A stretch of DNA of 64,000 nt, taken from the NCBI GenBank assembly GCA_026826555.1, contig JAKSZT010054005.1, forward strand, positions 45,470 through 109,469, read 5' to 3'. Positions 1 to 10,920 of the stretch are shown here, in pieces. The notes beneath the pieces are model-generated. The model was given only the letters and a program-made list of their open reading frames with translations, was not told the origin of the DNA and did not search any database. The stretch's first letter is position 1. Each line of letters starts with the position of its first letter. The DNA comes from Tolypeutes matacus. Taxonomy: Eukaryota > Chordata > Mammalia > Cingulata > Chlamyphoridae. A program made the position numbers and the translations under genes.

Positions 1-2260
1 ATTTCCTCTATCTGGTATTTTAGGAAAATCATTACTGAAATCCTGTCCAATATTAATCATCTTTAGTTGTAAAATCCTTGCATTAATTATTTATATACTA
101 TAAATTCCCCTTAACACTTTGTGAATAATGTTATTTCATGTGCAAAATGATAATGTGTTATAAACAGAAGAAATCTAGAAAAAAAGGAAAAGTGATGTAT
201 TAAATGTAACAGATTCACTTACATTATTCTCAAAATAATTTATAGATTATGATTTATTTGTGAAAAAATATTTATGGATTATTTACGAAAAAGGACATGA
301 TCAGAAGTTGAGAAAATTTTAGTAGCATGACAAAATTACATGGCTATAAAATGACAAAGCTAGAAATTGAGTTTTGCTTTGCATATATGCCATGCTTAAA
401 TTTCTGGAACTTTACATACCATACCTAGGTTTACCCTGGAATGTACTTTGCCACATCAATAACCATGGGTCACTGCTTGTGGTTACAGCCTTTTTTTTTT
501 TTTTTTTTTTGGCTTGGTTACATGATTGCTTCTCATGACCAGATTAATCTACCACATGGAAACTTTCAGTGCATTGATCCCCCTTGTCAAATATCAGTCA
601 CTATAATGTCTCTATCTTCATTATTTCAGTATACGTTAATCCACCTTTACTCATTTCAACAGATATTTACCAAGACCAACATTTTGATTTTTCTTATGTC
701 CAATGCACTGTTCCTATGTTTATCAATAAACACTCCACATACTTACAATTTTCTATGATGGCATTGACAGAGAACATGACTAGGGTATTGTTCCTGGTAC
801 AAACAGAGTCACATTAGTGGTTATCAAGTAAGTGGTAACTCTGCTGTATTAATACTGTATTGATAATTAAATAGTTGTGCTATTCTTCATAAACACTTCG
901 AATCTTCTCCATGTCTTTTGAATTTCACACATTCTCACACTGCCCTTCAATTTCAAAAGACTGAATCATCTCCTGCTAACCAGATGGATCATAAAATTTG
1001 GCTACTTACCCTTTAATACCATAATATTTTTTTAATATTCCTTGCATGCACACACATTGTCTATTATTTCTCTCCTATTAAACTGAAAAGTCATGGTACC
1101 ACTGGCTGAGTTCAATATATTCAATTTAACTCTTACTCTCTTGTTTTGTTGGCAACTATAAACTGATCATAAATTCAATCTTTTTTGCCAGAAGCCTCTC
1201 CCTCTCTTCAAAATCCATCTTATCATGTAAGGTTATATAACTGATGCATGACCTACCTTGGGGGACTTTATTTTTTTCTTTCTCTGACATCTTAGTCTCC
1301 TGTTTTCAAACTCCTTCCACTTATCCACTGTAAAGAAGAGTTCAATACATTATTGGAACATCTTAAAACTAAATCCTAGCCCCTCTTCTCTCCTTTTATC
1401 CACTATCCTGACATGCTCACATATTTAATTGATTTTAATTTCTTCCATCCCTATCTCTGAATTGATAGTAACAAACTGTTTCTCTAGGCTGCTTCTCTGA
1501 GCTATCATCATTAGATGCTTAATTGCATACACCTAAAATGGATTATATTTCAGAACATTACCTGTCTCCCTAAATAAAAACATCTCTTTTTGTCTTCAAT
1601 ATCAAGGTTTCCACTAGATATTCAGGGATCGATCCTTTACATTCCTTCACAAAACTACAAAAGACAATGAAGCAGTGTTTTTATATCTATACTAAGCATA
1701 TTTTCACCATTCATTTCCACCTTAATCCAGAAACATACCTCCTCACTCCATACTCATTTTCTATTATTCTTAGTTTGAATATGAATTCTTCAGTGATCCT
1801 ATCACTGTACTCCACCAATGTTAGCATTTACATAAGCTCTATGTTTGGTCTGTCTCTCCCATTGATGTGGACACAGAAAAATCAATCCATGAATGTTAAG
1901 ATGAGACAAATTTCCCATTGACCAATATATATGCATTTTAAACCAGGAAAAATATGTTTACAATAACCTCACCTACCCTCAGAAGACCAACTACCTGAAA
2001 TATCTATAGTCATATTAAACAATTATCTTCTGATGAAAAATTCACTGAAAAATAAAGAAGTCATGTTGAACATTTTCTCCATTACTCAGTAGGACCAAAT
2101 TAGATTGGAAAAATGAGAGAAGCCAATATTTTATTGAAGCTGTGATGAGAAAATAAGAAATAAAATTTTGATGGTGAGCACTCATTTTATAGATTTGATG
2201 ATTTCATGAATCTTCCAATTCACATAATGCATCCTGATTAATTTGCATGTCAATCAAGAT
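1..2260. other. AT-rich sequence without recognised gene
   Basis: No open frame here looks like a protein family I know, and no repeat was identified with confidence. A pure run of 20 T lies at 491-510 and could be the tail of an old antisense retroposon, but the sequence after it was not recognised. The short open frames (up to about 105 codons) are what AT-rich non-coding DNA gives by chance. Confidence 0.6.
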
Positions 2261-2265
2261 AAGTG

Positions 2266-2340
2266 TAGGGAATGGATGTGGCTCAAGAGTTTGTGTGAAT
2301 GTTTCCCATGTAGGAGGTCCCATGTACAATCACTGGCCTA
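2266..2340 (+). mobile_element. Degraded tRNA-Ala-derived SINE (DAS-like)
   Basis: A tRNA-like body is visible: an A-box-like stretch (tggctcaagag, near 2278-2288), a middle part reading cccatgtaggaggtccc and a decayed B-box (gtacaatcac, near 2324-2333). This layout matches the tRNA-Ala-derived DAS SINE of xenarthrans. The two later SINEs in this window (29751-29827 and 54861-54933, both antisense) share the plan. It is old: the B-box is mutated and no clear A-rich tail or target duplication remains. Confidence 0.55.
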
Positions 2341-2989
2341 TGACCTTAAAAGAAGAGCTTAATCAAGATCTGGCCCTTCAAACAAAATAGTTTCCATTTA
2401 ATTTGGTAAATCCAGAGATGCAACTAATTAGAACAGATTATGTCCTTTAATTGAGTCATCCTTCTACATATCTCAAAAGCAACCCACACACGCCTTACTC
2501 CAGATGCCTCTTTCTTTTGTGGATTTTGGTGGTTCTAGGCTATACTATAGAGAATATGCAGCAAGTGAATCCTTAAAGCTACTTATTTCTGAGAGGTCTT
2601 GTGATTTACCAACATTCTGTCTGATTATGGGTATCAATTTGACTCTAAATAAATATAAGTATTCATCCTGAAATTCTATATTCAAAATATTAGGGATTCA
2701 CAGAAAAATGCTAGTAGAAATCCATTGAAATATTTAAAGCAGCAAAATTATATGATCATATTTGTGTTTGCAAATTAGTCTTTTACTGAATCATAGAATG
2801 CAGTAACTTAGAGGCAATTGGTGACATTTAAGAATTAGATGATTGCTTTGCATAGGGTCTTGAAAGTGAAAATATGAGGGGCAGGATGGAAGGTTATAAG
2901 ATATAATAAAGAATAAGCAAATCTCTATCATTTCTTTATTTTGTCAGATACAATTGAGTGCTAATGATGTTAGACTTTGTGCTAAAGAC
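2341..2989. other. No recognised feature
   Basis: AT-rich sequence between the SINE and the first L1 3' end piece. Nothing in it was identified. Confidence 0.5.
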
Positions 2990-3315
2990 TGAGCATGAAG
3001 GTTTGAAAAAAGTTTTTGGAGTGAAAAAGAGCAATAGCAGTTGAGAATGAGAACAACTTGTTAAATATTATATATGGAGGAAAGCAAGATACAGAGAAAC
3101 ATATTTTTATAAAATGAGCCCATTTACTCAGAACAATAACAAATACATGAATGTATTAGAATACAAGTACATGCATATTTATATGTGTGTACATAATAGA
3201 GTACATATATTTGTATAACTTGGTATAATTATTTAGGTATTAATAATAATAGACAAGTTACCAGATAGTAAGTATGAATTACCATGGGTTCACTTTCAGG
3301 ACATGAACAGAGAGC
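2990..3315 (+). mobile_element. Old L1 3' UTR fragment, copy 1
   Basis: This stretch has the plan of an old mammalian L1 3' end: a tgaaaaaga-type segment, ggaaagcaagatacagag, then gagcccattta and an ATG/TACAT-rich part. It aligns over about 270 bp with 3646-3915, with shared blocks such as aggaaagcaagat and aatacatgaat, so the two are diverged direct repeats about 610 bp apart. An L1 5' end lies between them. Confidence 0.5.
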
Positions 3316-3319
3316 CAAG

Positions 3320-3600
3320 AATTAAAACATGCTTAAAAGATGGTGGGGAAAATGGCAAAGTAAGAAGCTCCAAGAATAGTCCTCCCACAAAAACAACCAC
3401 TGAAGTGGCAGGAGCTGTCTGAATCAACAATTTTGAAATTCTGGTGACTATTGGAATAGAGTGCAACCTTTGAAAGGAGCAGGAGAAAGAGACTTGTAAA
3501 TTGAAATAAATGCTACTGATTTTCAACCTCCCTGCAGCAATTACTGCCCCCCTTCCCCTAATCTTGTAGTGGGCACCAGTGGGGAATAATTTATGGTACA
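3320..3600 (+). mobile_element. L1 5' UTR start fragment
   Basis: The sequence begins near aagatggtgg and continues aagtaagaagctcc, then caaccactgaagtggcag, and then a TGAATCAACAATTTTGAAA-like block. This order is typical of the first about 250 bp of mammalian L1 5' UTRs. A matching antisense 5' end lies at 57543-57950 in this window. It ends in a C-rich stretch (ccccccttcccc) near 3546-3560. No ORF1 follows, so it is a broken 5' end without its element. Confidence 0.55.
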
Positions 3601-3960
3601 GTCACATGATATCATAATATTATATAGTCATTGGAATGAAAGAGTTATAGCAGTTGAGTAACAGAAAGCTCTGTGAATTGTTATTTAAGAAGGAAAGCAA
3701 GATGCAGAAGAGTACATATGAAAAGATCCATTTGGGTAAAACAAAAAATACATGAATATGTTGAAGAAATTTAGGGGTATTTATGAATGCATTAAAGAGT
3801 AGATATGTATATCTGAATATTGGGTGTGATTGTTTAGGCACAGATAAGGCAGACTACTTACTAGATTGTTAATATGAATTGTCTTGGATTCACTTGTGAG
3901 ACAGGTAGAGGTCGAACATGCAGAAAAGGTGGAAATTAAAGGAAAGAGTATAGATAACAT
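3601..3960 (+). mobile_element. Old L1 3' UTR fragment, copy 2
   Basis: It starts with an atttatggtaca...catgatatcataatatta segment that resembles the L1 ORF2/3' UTR boundary region, then repeats the same order of blocks as 2990-3315 (tagcagttgag, aggaaagcaagatgcagaa, aatacatgaat). It is about as degraded as copy 1. A fainter third trace (gggtcccatttatataa) appears near 4008-4024. Confidence 0.5.
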
Positions 3961-4544
3961 GTGCTCCTGTGTAGAATTATTTATGAGTTGTGCAATGTGT
4001 ACTGTAATGGGTCCCATTTATATAATTCATGTGTCAATATGAATTAAAAATTAGAATATACAAAATTGTAGTTACTGAATTACAGGGAACCATGATAGTT
4101 TATTAAATGTAAAAGGTAAATAGAAATAGGGGACTGTGTGACCTATTTTCTAAAAGTCAAAGAGATCTACATGAATATCTGTACCTGTAGGTATGTCCCC
4201 CAGAAAAGCAAACAGCATTTAAGAATACACATGTGTCATTAAAATTGGGCACCTTGAGGGAAGAGGTATAATTTACATGAGGGAATTGCTCTACTTATTT
4301 ATTTATACAAGTTTATAATGTTTATAAGTTAAAAATTAATAGCTATATATATATATAAATATTTCATTGGGTATTTTCTAAAATGATTTTTTTCATTGGA
4401 TGAAGAGCACGACTAAAGACTGTACCAAAGCCAGACACAGCAGATCTGTTTCCTATTTGAAAACAATGACTTCATCTTATCTCTATACCTAGAAATAACC
4501 AAAAAGTATTTTATGAGAGTTAATGTGCTTATTCTTGATGTAAT
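3961..4544. other. No recognised feature
   Basis: AT-rich stretch, possibly more L1 3' end remnant at its start. Nothing else was identified. A short TA microsatellite lies near 4343-4360. Confidence 0.45.
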
Positions 4545-4915
4545 TATTTTTTTAAACTATAATTTAAAGAAGTTTTAGATTACAAAAAAGTTACACTGAA
4601 AATATAGGGGATTCCCATATACTCCACCCCATTCCCTTCTCACCTTTCCCCCTATTAATAGCATCTCACATTAGTGTTATACATTTTTTACAATTGATGA
4701 ACAAATATTGAAACATTGCTACTAACCATGGTGTATAGTTTACATTATGGTTTACACTTTGCAAAGCACAATTTTATAGGTTTTGAGAAAATGTATAAGG
4801 CTCTGTATCCATCATTGCAATATCAATCAGAAGAAAATGCTCTATGTTCTACCTAGTCTTTCTTCCCCCTCCCCTCAGAATCTCTGGTAATCTCTATCTT
4901 TATACCAATGTTGAA
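4545..4915 (-). mobile_element. 5'-truncated L1, 3' UTR only (family X)
   Basis: Read on the minus strand this is the last about 370 bp of a 3' UTR family present many times in the window (called X here). Its landmarks are the block giving aggggattcccatata on the plus strand, a run of C-rich pentamers, the catt/agtgt motif and accatggtgtatagtttaca. On the plus strand it opens with a T-run at 4548-4553, the complement of a 3' A tail. Matching copies lie at 12848-13270, 20755-21785 and 46745-48330. Confidence 0.65.
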
Positions 4916-6094
4916 GTAACTATAAAGAGTGCATTTCTAGAGATAGAGAGTAGTTGGACAAGAGTGCAGTTCAATAGGCAACATATCAGCCTCTACAAGA
5001 TTGTCTTTCTCATATACTTCTCTCACATTTTCCCCCAATGTGCTCTACTTGAAAACTCACCATTGTACACTCTAGGCCTTCTCAGAAGACTGAACAAATG
5101 GGAAGTTAACTAAGAAGATGTAATTTATAAGGAAAAAGATTTTAGGTAAAAGGTCTTCAAGGAGTTGGAAGCAATGAGCCAGTCTTTGCCTAGCCTCTAC
5201 CCAGCTCCTACTGTGGTACACCTGTGCTTCACAGGCCTTTATTTTTCATGGTGGTAGTATACAGATTAACCACCTCTTAAAGTCCTCAATTACCTCTGCT
5301 GCAGAAGCTAATAATCATTGGAGCTGTCACACTCTATATGCAAAAATAGGACATGATGGGGATGCATGTGATTGTCCTGAAGGCCCTGACCACCTTTCTG
5401 GTATCTCTGAAAGCTTCTCAGTGCCACTCTGGGTCTCATAGCTCAGGGAGATGGATATGCCTCTCATACCTCCATGAGTTCCCAAACCCTGGGACTTGAT
5501 GCTTGGTTATGAGTTATGCTCTCCTGCCCACTAGAGAATTTGGGTCTGAATTTGGCTCTCCCATCCTCACTTCTGATTATATAGGTTGCTCTAGTTCAGT
5601 TCAGGTTTAGGATAACTTTACCTCTCTATTTTGCCTTTACTATGATCTGTGCTTTTGTCTATGTGATGATCTCAGGATAGATCAGGTCATAGAACAGAAA
5701 AAAATAAAAGCCAACAAGACTCAATGATATGTGTAAAATCACAGGAGAAAAATCTATTTAAAAGTTCTAATACATTTAAGGAGAGCTTTGCAGCAGTATA
5801 TCCATGATGTACCAGTTCTACTCTTATCCAGAAAAGTAAGGTGCTCAGCAGAATTCTACCTCAACTGCCACTTCAACTGAACTAAGAGGAAACAATATAT
5901 CATAAACCCAAATTCAGTTTCTTCCTGTAAGGAAACTGCTGGTGTCATGAACTCACTTTATCTCACAATGCCCTCCTTCTTTTCATGGCCTGTAGGTTGG
6001 CCCATTGTTTCCATGCAGGCACTATTCCTCACAGCCTTGCACTGATTCTGTTCCTTCAACTATGAAAAAAAAATGTTATATCATCCTTCAGAAA
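4916..6094. other. Unassigned, moderately GC-richer sequence
   Basis: From about 5150 the base composition is less AT-rich than the flanks, and it continues into the antisense coding-like stretch at 6095-7735. It could be the 3' untranslated part of the same antisense processed transcript, or an unrecognised LTR. No family was identified. Confidence 0.35.
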
Positions 6095-6536
6095 TACACT
6101 TACCATGGAGCTGGCTTGTCTGAGACCCTCTTCAGCATCACATGCTTCAATAATATCCCATTTCTCCTTCCTGGCATACAGGGTGCCTCATATTCAGGGT
6201 CTTCTAGAACTCTTGTTCTGATAAGGCTTCTATATTCTGCTGACCTGGGTGAGGTACTGAGCCTGAACTGATGTTCAGTTCCTCCTAGGGTAGGTGATAC
6301 CCATGATGCTGGGGTAAGCTAGGAGCTGCAGTGGATGGAATGCTGCTTCTTAAAGAGCAGATGTACTGAAGTAGCCTGAAGAGAGGTCTTCACAGCAAGG
6401 TTCCCATTTCTCAGCCCAAGCATCCTGATCTTTCCAAATCAGGGTGTCTTCCCGAAGGTCTTTAAACACTTCACCCTCTCCTTGAGAATGTGTTCCTCTC
6501 AGTTTCTTCTGACTTCTCCTGTAAGTAGAAACAGAT

Positions 6537-6551
6537 TTCTTCCCTCTTTTT
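6537..6551 (+). repeat. Left target-site duplication (15 bp)
   Basis: ttcttccctcttttt occurs here and again at 7047-7061, exactly flanking the small L1 insertion. The last T residues here also merge with the antisense A tail of the element, so the true duplication may be a few bases shorter. Confidence 0.75.
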
Positions 6552-7046
6552 TTTTTAATTTTTAATTTATTTTTATTGTGGGTAAAAATCAAAGTTCTCA
6601 CAATACATACAAACATTTGCAAAATGATATATAAATATATATTCATATATGTGTATTTGCTTACAAAAATGTTATTTATATATATATATATATATTTTAA
6701 GAGGTGCTTAGATTACCCAAAATATTACATGGAACCCACCAATGCACAAAATAAAAACCAGGAAGCAATGCAGTACATTGAACAACTAATCAAAGCTATC
6801 CAAACAAATATCATGGACCAACTTAAAGAACTGAAGGAAGAGATTAAGGATATAAAGAAGAAACTGGGAGAACATACTGAAGAAATAGCTAACACACCTA
6901 AAAAGGTAATGGATATGATGGTGAACAAAGGCACAAGCCAAGAAATGGAAAAGAAGCTGGAATCACATGACAGCAGATTTGAACAGGCAGAGGAAAGAAT
7001 TAGTGATATGGAAGACAATACAGTTGAAATCAAAGAGATTGTAGAA
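6552..7046. mobile_element. L1 insertion with inverted halves (twin-priming type)
   Basis: The left part (6552 to about 6740) is the antisense 3' tail of an L1, starting with a T-rich run and matching the sense tails at 16266-16455 and 31205-31392. The right part (about 6741-7046) is sense-strand ORF1 sequence: a coiled-coil region with heptad-like charged repeats (for example KELKEEIKDIKKKLGEHTEE), open to the insertion edge. An inverted arrangement with a 3' tail at one end and a flanking duplication is the mark of 5' inversion during target-primed reverse transcription. All of ORF2 is missing between the halves. The ATG at 6731 belongs to the antisense 3' UTR, so the 175-codon frame at 6576-7103 is a chimera and not a gene. 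Confidence 0.8.
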
Positions 7047-7061
7047 TTCTTCCCTCTTTTT
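7047..7061 (+). repeat. Right target-site duplication (15 bp)
   Basis: Second copy of ttcttccctcttttt, followed by the resumed antisense coding-like sequence (cacttcc...). Confidence 0.75.
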
Positions 7062-7735
7062 CACTTCCTTTCTTATGTTGGCCTTCAGGATTCTCTGTGC
7101 TAGTTGGTAGCACTCTGGAATGGGGCTTTTCTCAGTGGGACCTCCGCCTCTCCAGCATCTCCTCAAAGAGGACATGGCAGCTGAATCCCTCTTCACTTCA
7201 TGCTCTACAGGTGCCAAGTAATGTCTCCATGGAGAGGAACACATGTCAACAAGCCATGCAATGAAAACCATGCTGCCTGGTGACCAGCCAGACTGGGGTC
7301 ACATCACGGGGCCTCTCATCCTTCTCCATCTTTACAGTGGGCTCAGGGATGCAAGTCTCAGGTTCCTCCTGGAAGGGCTTTTGGGAGCTGAGCAAAGACT
7401 CAGTGTTGATTAGACTGGGGAGAAAGCTGATAGTACTCTCTTTGGAGAGTTCAAACTCAGAGATCCGGGGTGTTTTTTCCCACTGGTGAATATGTGGTTT
7501 TGGTTTGTCCCTCAACAGCTAGACCCTTTACTCTGTGCACTCTGCTAAAATATTTGCACCTGACCTTTGACAATCTGAAGCAGACCCATAGGTGAATGAA
7601 GTAATGGTCTTCTCAGTGGAAGTTGAAGAAGACATCTCTGATACTCCTTGAATCTTGCTGGGCCTGGACATAGGAGCCTGTGATAAGGTAGTCTCTTATA
7701 GCAAACATCTTTCCTCTTTGAAAACAGTATAATAA

Positions 7736-9819
7736 ATATTGGGATTTTATGTTTACAACTACAGATTCATATATACATATATGAATTTTGGTATTTATTT
7801 TAGAATTCCAAATGATTTTCTCATTTGTAACATTGAAATCATTTCATATGCCTGAACCTTCCTAATACTATGTTACTTCTTTAAAGAAGTATTTTATGAA
7901 AATGATTTTCTTAGGAAATTCAGAATTGAAACACTGAAATAGAAGAAATGGTCACCTCTTTTTAATGTGCTTCCAAACTTCTTTTAAGGGAAGGTTTATG
8001 GAAAATAAATGATCTTTAAAGAAAGATTTTAACTCATATAATGTGCATTAGGTCTCACAGTTATAGTGCTTCTTTTTAGCATTTTTAAACCAAGAACAGT
8101 TTAATGTTAAAATTGATTTTTTTCTGAAAAGAAGGTCCTGTTACCATGCCTTTATTAGATGATCTCAATTATATTGCCTTCTTAAATTCCTCAAAAGATA
8201 CAATCTCATTAGAAAATGTAATAACAATTACACTGAAGTAAATATCTTTCTGAACACCCTGTTCCCCTGTCCCCCACTCCTCTTCCCCACTTGCCATTTC
8301 TTCCCTTTATATCTACACAAAACAATTAGATTTTGGAATACATAATTGGATAAATTTTCTGAGCCAATTCTGGAAACTCCTCAGACTAAAAATTCTGGTA
8401 TTTGCTCACTCATTTATTCATTTATTCATTCATATTAAGGTATTTTGTTAAATTTCCACTAAGTAACAAAAAGTACTTTCTCAGCAAAAGCTTCAGTGAG
8501 CTTTACTCCTTACTTCAGATCCATCATTTTTATTCTGGCCCAGGATAAATCAGGTCCCAGAGAAATCATGGGAATCCTGAACAGGGAGAATCAGACCCCT
8601 CATTTTCCAGCTCCTATCAGTCAGACAATTTTTCTTCCATCCTTACCTAAAGTTTTAGAGAAAGATCTCTTCCCAGATTGTTGTTTCATATTACCTCGGT
8701 GAATGTGAACCTAAAAGAACAGTTTCTGCAAGATTTTATCACTTGTCCTAGATATAAATGTTGTCCCAAATTTTCCTGAGGTTTGGATTCTGATTTAGTC
8801 CTGTTTATAGCCAAAGTACCTTCCCACAGGGAGATCTGAGATTAACAACCTCACAGAGGAGCAGTTGGTAGCTAAGTGAGCACTAAGGCTTCCAGTAACC
8901 CTTGTGTGACAGCATCACTGACATAGCTCAGTTCTGTGGGCTCAGTTTGAATCTAAATATGGCAACAAGTAAAACATGGCATCAGTCAAAGAAGCATGTT
9001 TTGGTGATAGAAGTGAGATTATATAATAAAAATGAATTGAAGCCTTTCCCTTTCCTGAAAAAAGGTGCTGTCAGTTGTGGGAGAGAGAAAAAAGTACAGA
9101 GATTGATAACTAAATATGATGGGATATTTCTTTCTCCCAAACCTCTCATGGACTGTGGTAGTTATGCTTCATCTTAAAGTGGAGGCCTAGCATGATCCCT
9201 GGCTAGAACTGTTCAGGGCCAGCTTTGGTAGGTGCTGCAAGGGGGAGAAGAATCAGTAACATATCTCATGATGCAGCAAGCCTGATATGAATAAACATGA
9301 TGAGGTGGACATTTGAAGAAAAGTGAAGTAGAAACTTCTAAAAATTTCTACAAACCAGTTAAGGGAGTGTCTACTCTGAAAAGTCGGTTAGTATGTGGTA
9401 GTTTCAAGTAGGTTGGTACATGGCAGTTTCACTGACTCCAGCCTAGTTCCTATGTTTAAGACTCACCTTCATCTTTTAATGACAATGTGTTCTTGGATGT
9501 TTCATTTGACCTCTACATGCTTCACTTTACTCATCTGAAAATAGAGAAGAATCTATCCCTCACTAAGTTTTCTTATTAATATAAAATAATCTAACACATG
9601 TATACACAGAACAATGAAAGGCTTGTAGATATTAAGACCATGTAAATGCTAGCTGTTACTGTTATGCTTTAGGACACAGTTTGCTTAGTATGTCCAGACT
9701 AGGTAATTTCCCTGATTTATGGTTTCAGAAGGCCTAAAACTCAAATTTCATCCTAGCCCTGCTTATGAATCTTAAGAATGGTATTTAAAAATATCTTATT
9801 ACTCTTATTAATAATATCT
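7736..9819. other. No recognised feature
   Basis: About 2 kb with no repeat or gene recognised. Small ATTT/ATTC-type repeats occur near 8408-8432. The open frames at 8496-8702 and 8902-9177 have no family resemblance that I can see. Confidence 0.5.
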
Positions 9820-10559
9820 TACTAATGCTTGTACTTATGAACCTTATTCTTATAAAATTGAAACTTAGCCTAGTCATATATTTTGCTTAAGAGTTATCTC
9901 CTGAAAATCTCTTTGTTACTCATTTGTGGCCTCTGTCTAAGCCAAACTCAGCATAGAAGCTCACAGCCTTTCCCCTGGCATGGGACATGATACCTGGGAA
10001 TGGGCTTTCTGACACAAAGTGATTATTCCTAAATGCCAGTTAGCAATGCATTTGGAAAAAGACCTTGACTAAATGGGAAAGTAGTAAACACAAATCAGTT
10101 TTTATGGTTAAGAGATTTCAAACATGACTCAGGATTTCATTCCAGTGGTTACATGTATGTTTGTCTTTGGAAGATCTCTCTAACTTCCATAGAAAACAAT
10201 GCTTCCAGCCTGAAATCTCTAGAATATTCTGCACAGTATAAGCAGGACATTCTACCCCATCAAATCAACACCCAGTCAGTAGGGCTTTCCTTGGAATATA
10301 TGATAACTTATCTCCCCAATGTAGCAGAGTTAGACTCATGCATAATTTTCCTATACATGGCTCTTTTGTACATTTTATTTGAACCTATAACTAGCATGGT
10401 ACCAGTTAAATATATGTCCCACAGATTTAAATCTTTGGGCTATCCATGTACTAGTTAAACCTTGAATCTCAACACAGTTGCAGCCAACACCTACTTTCCA
10501 GTTCATTAGATTTGCCCAGGACAACTAACAAAAGGACGATAATGGACACCACCCATTCC
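9820..10559 (+). mobile_element. 5'-truncated L1 3' UTR (family X), first part
   Basis: Sense-strand copy of family X. It shares ordered blocks with the revcomp of 46745-48330: ttatgaacctt...ttgaaactta, the aagccaaactcagcat block, catgggacatga, and gcagagttagactcatgcat followed by catggctctt. It stops at the TG that opens the ERV LTR at 10560. The 3' part of the family resumes at 12422, so the ERV probably inserted into this copy and some X sequence (roughly 180 bp) was lost. Confidence 0.7.
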
Positions 10560-10901
10560 TGTGGGAAAACAGCCTGAAGTTGCAATGCTTCCCTGAAGCA
10601 AACAAAGCATCCCTGATGCTGATTAGAAACATTCCAGTTTTGTGCAGGATATTCTGGGTGGGTAGAACAGCAATGACTAAAGAACTTACTATGTTGCAAA
10701 GAGATAAGCGGACGTTCTCTGCATTATATTTCTCCTTTCGCAGACTCCCAATAAATAGAGTGGTGAAACCAGAATCTGGGCTTTCAGTCCTTGAGACTGT
10801 TAGTCCCCTGGTCTCATCTTTTCTCTATTGTGTGTTTGTCTTTTCATTAATGTCTGCAGTGCCTTCCTTTCTGACCATTCATTGTTCAGCTGGTCTCAAC
10901 A
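10560..10901 (+). mobile_element. Betaretrovirus-like ERV, 5' LTR
   Basis: The element opens with TGTGGGAAAA and ends with CTCAACA just before a primer binding site, giving a 342-bp LTR. A polyadenylation signal AATAAA lies at 10751-10756, and a T/G-rich stretch follows. The length and TG...CA ends fit class II (betaretroviral) LTRs. No matching 3' LTR was found downstream in the window. Confidence 0.7.
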
Positions 10902-10903
10902 AG

Positions 10904-10920
10904 TGGCTCCTGAACAGGGA
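10904..10920 (+). promoter_or_regulatory. tRNA-Lys-type primer binding site
   Basis: tggctcctgaacaggga lies 2 bp after the LTR end and resembles the tRNA-Lys primer site of betaretroviruses, with a few substitutions. It fixes the strand and the 3' edge of the LTR. Confidence 0.75.

Larger units (their letters stand above)
6095..7735 (-). pseudogene. Unidentified antisense coding-like remnant, split by L1
   Basis: Minus-strand frames of this stretch look like former protein sequence: charged, serine-rich and not low complexity. At 7246-7515 an 89-codon frame is open, preceded in the same frame by about 45 more codons broken by two stops. From 7061 back to 7200, and again at 6350-6536, one frame stays open on both sides of the L1 insertion, and it continues once the insertion and one copy of the 15-bp duplication are discounted. 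Stops and frame changes occur elsewhere, so it is dead. The family was not recognised. A processed pseudogene is the simplest idea, since no splice signals were seen, but a decayed exon or a chance open stretch in another repeat is possible. Confidence 0.3.

Noticed and set aside
6576..7103. 175-codon plus-strand frame as a possible gene
   Set aside because: It starts in antisense L1 3' UTR, passes through the inversion joint into L1 ORF1 and ends in flanking sequence beyond the target duplication; it is a chimera of three sources.
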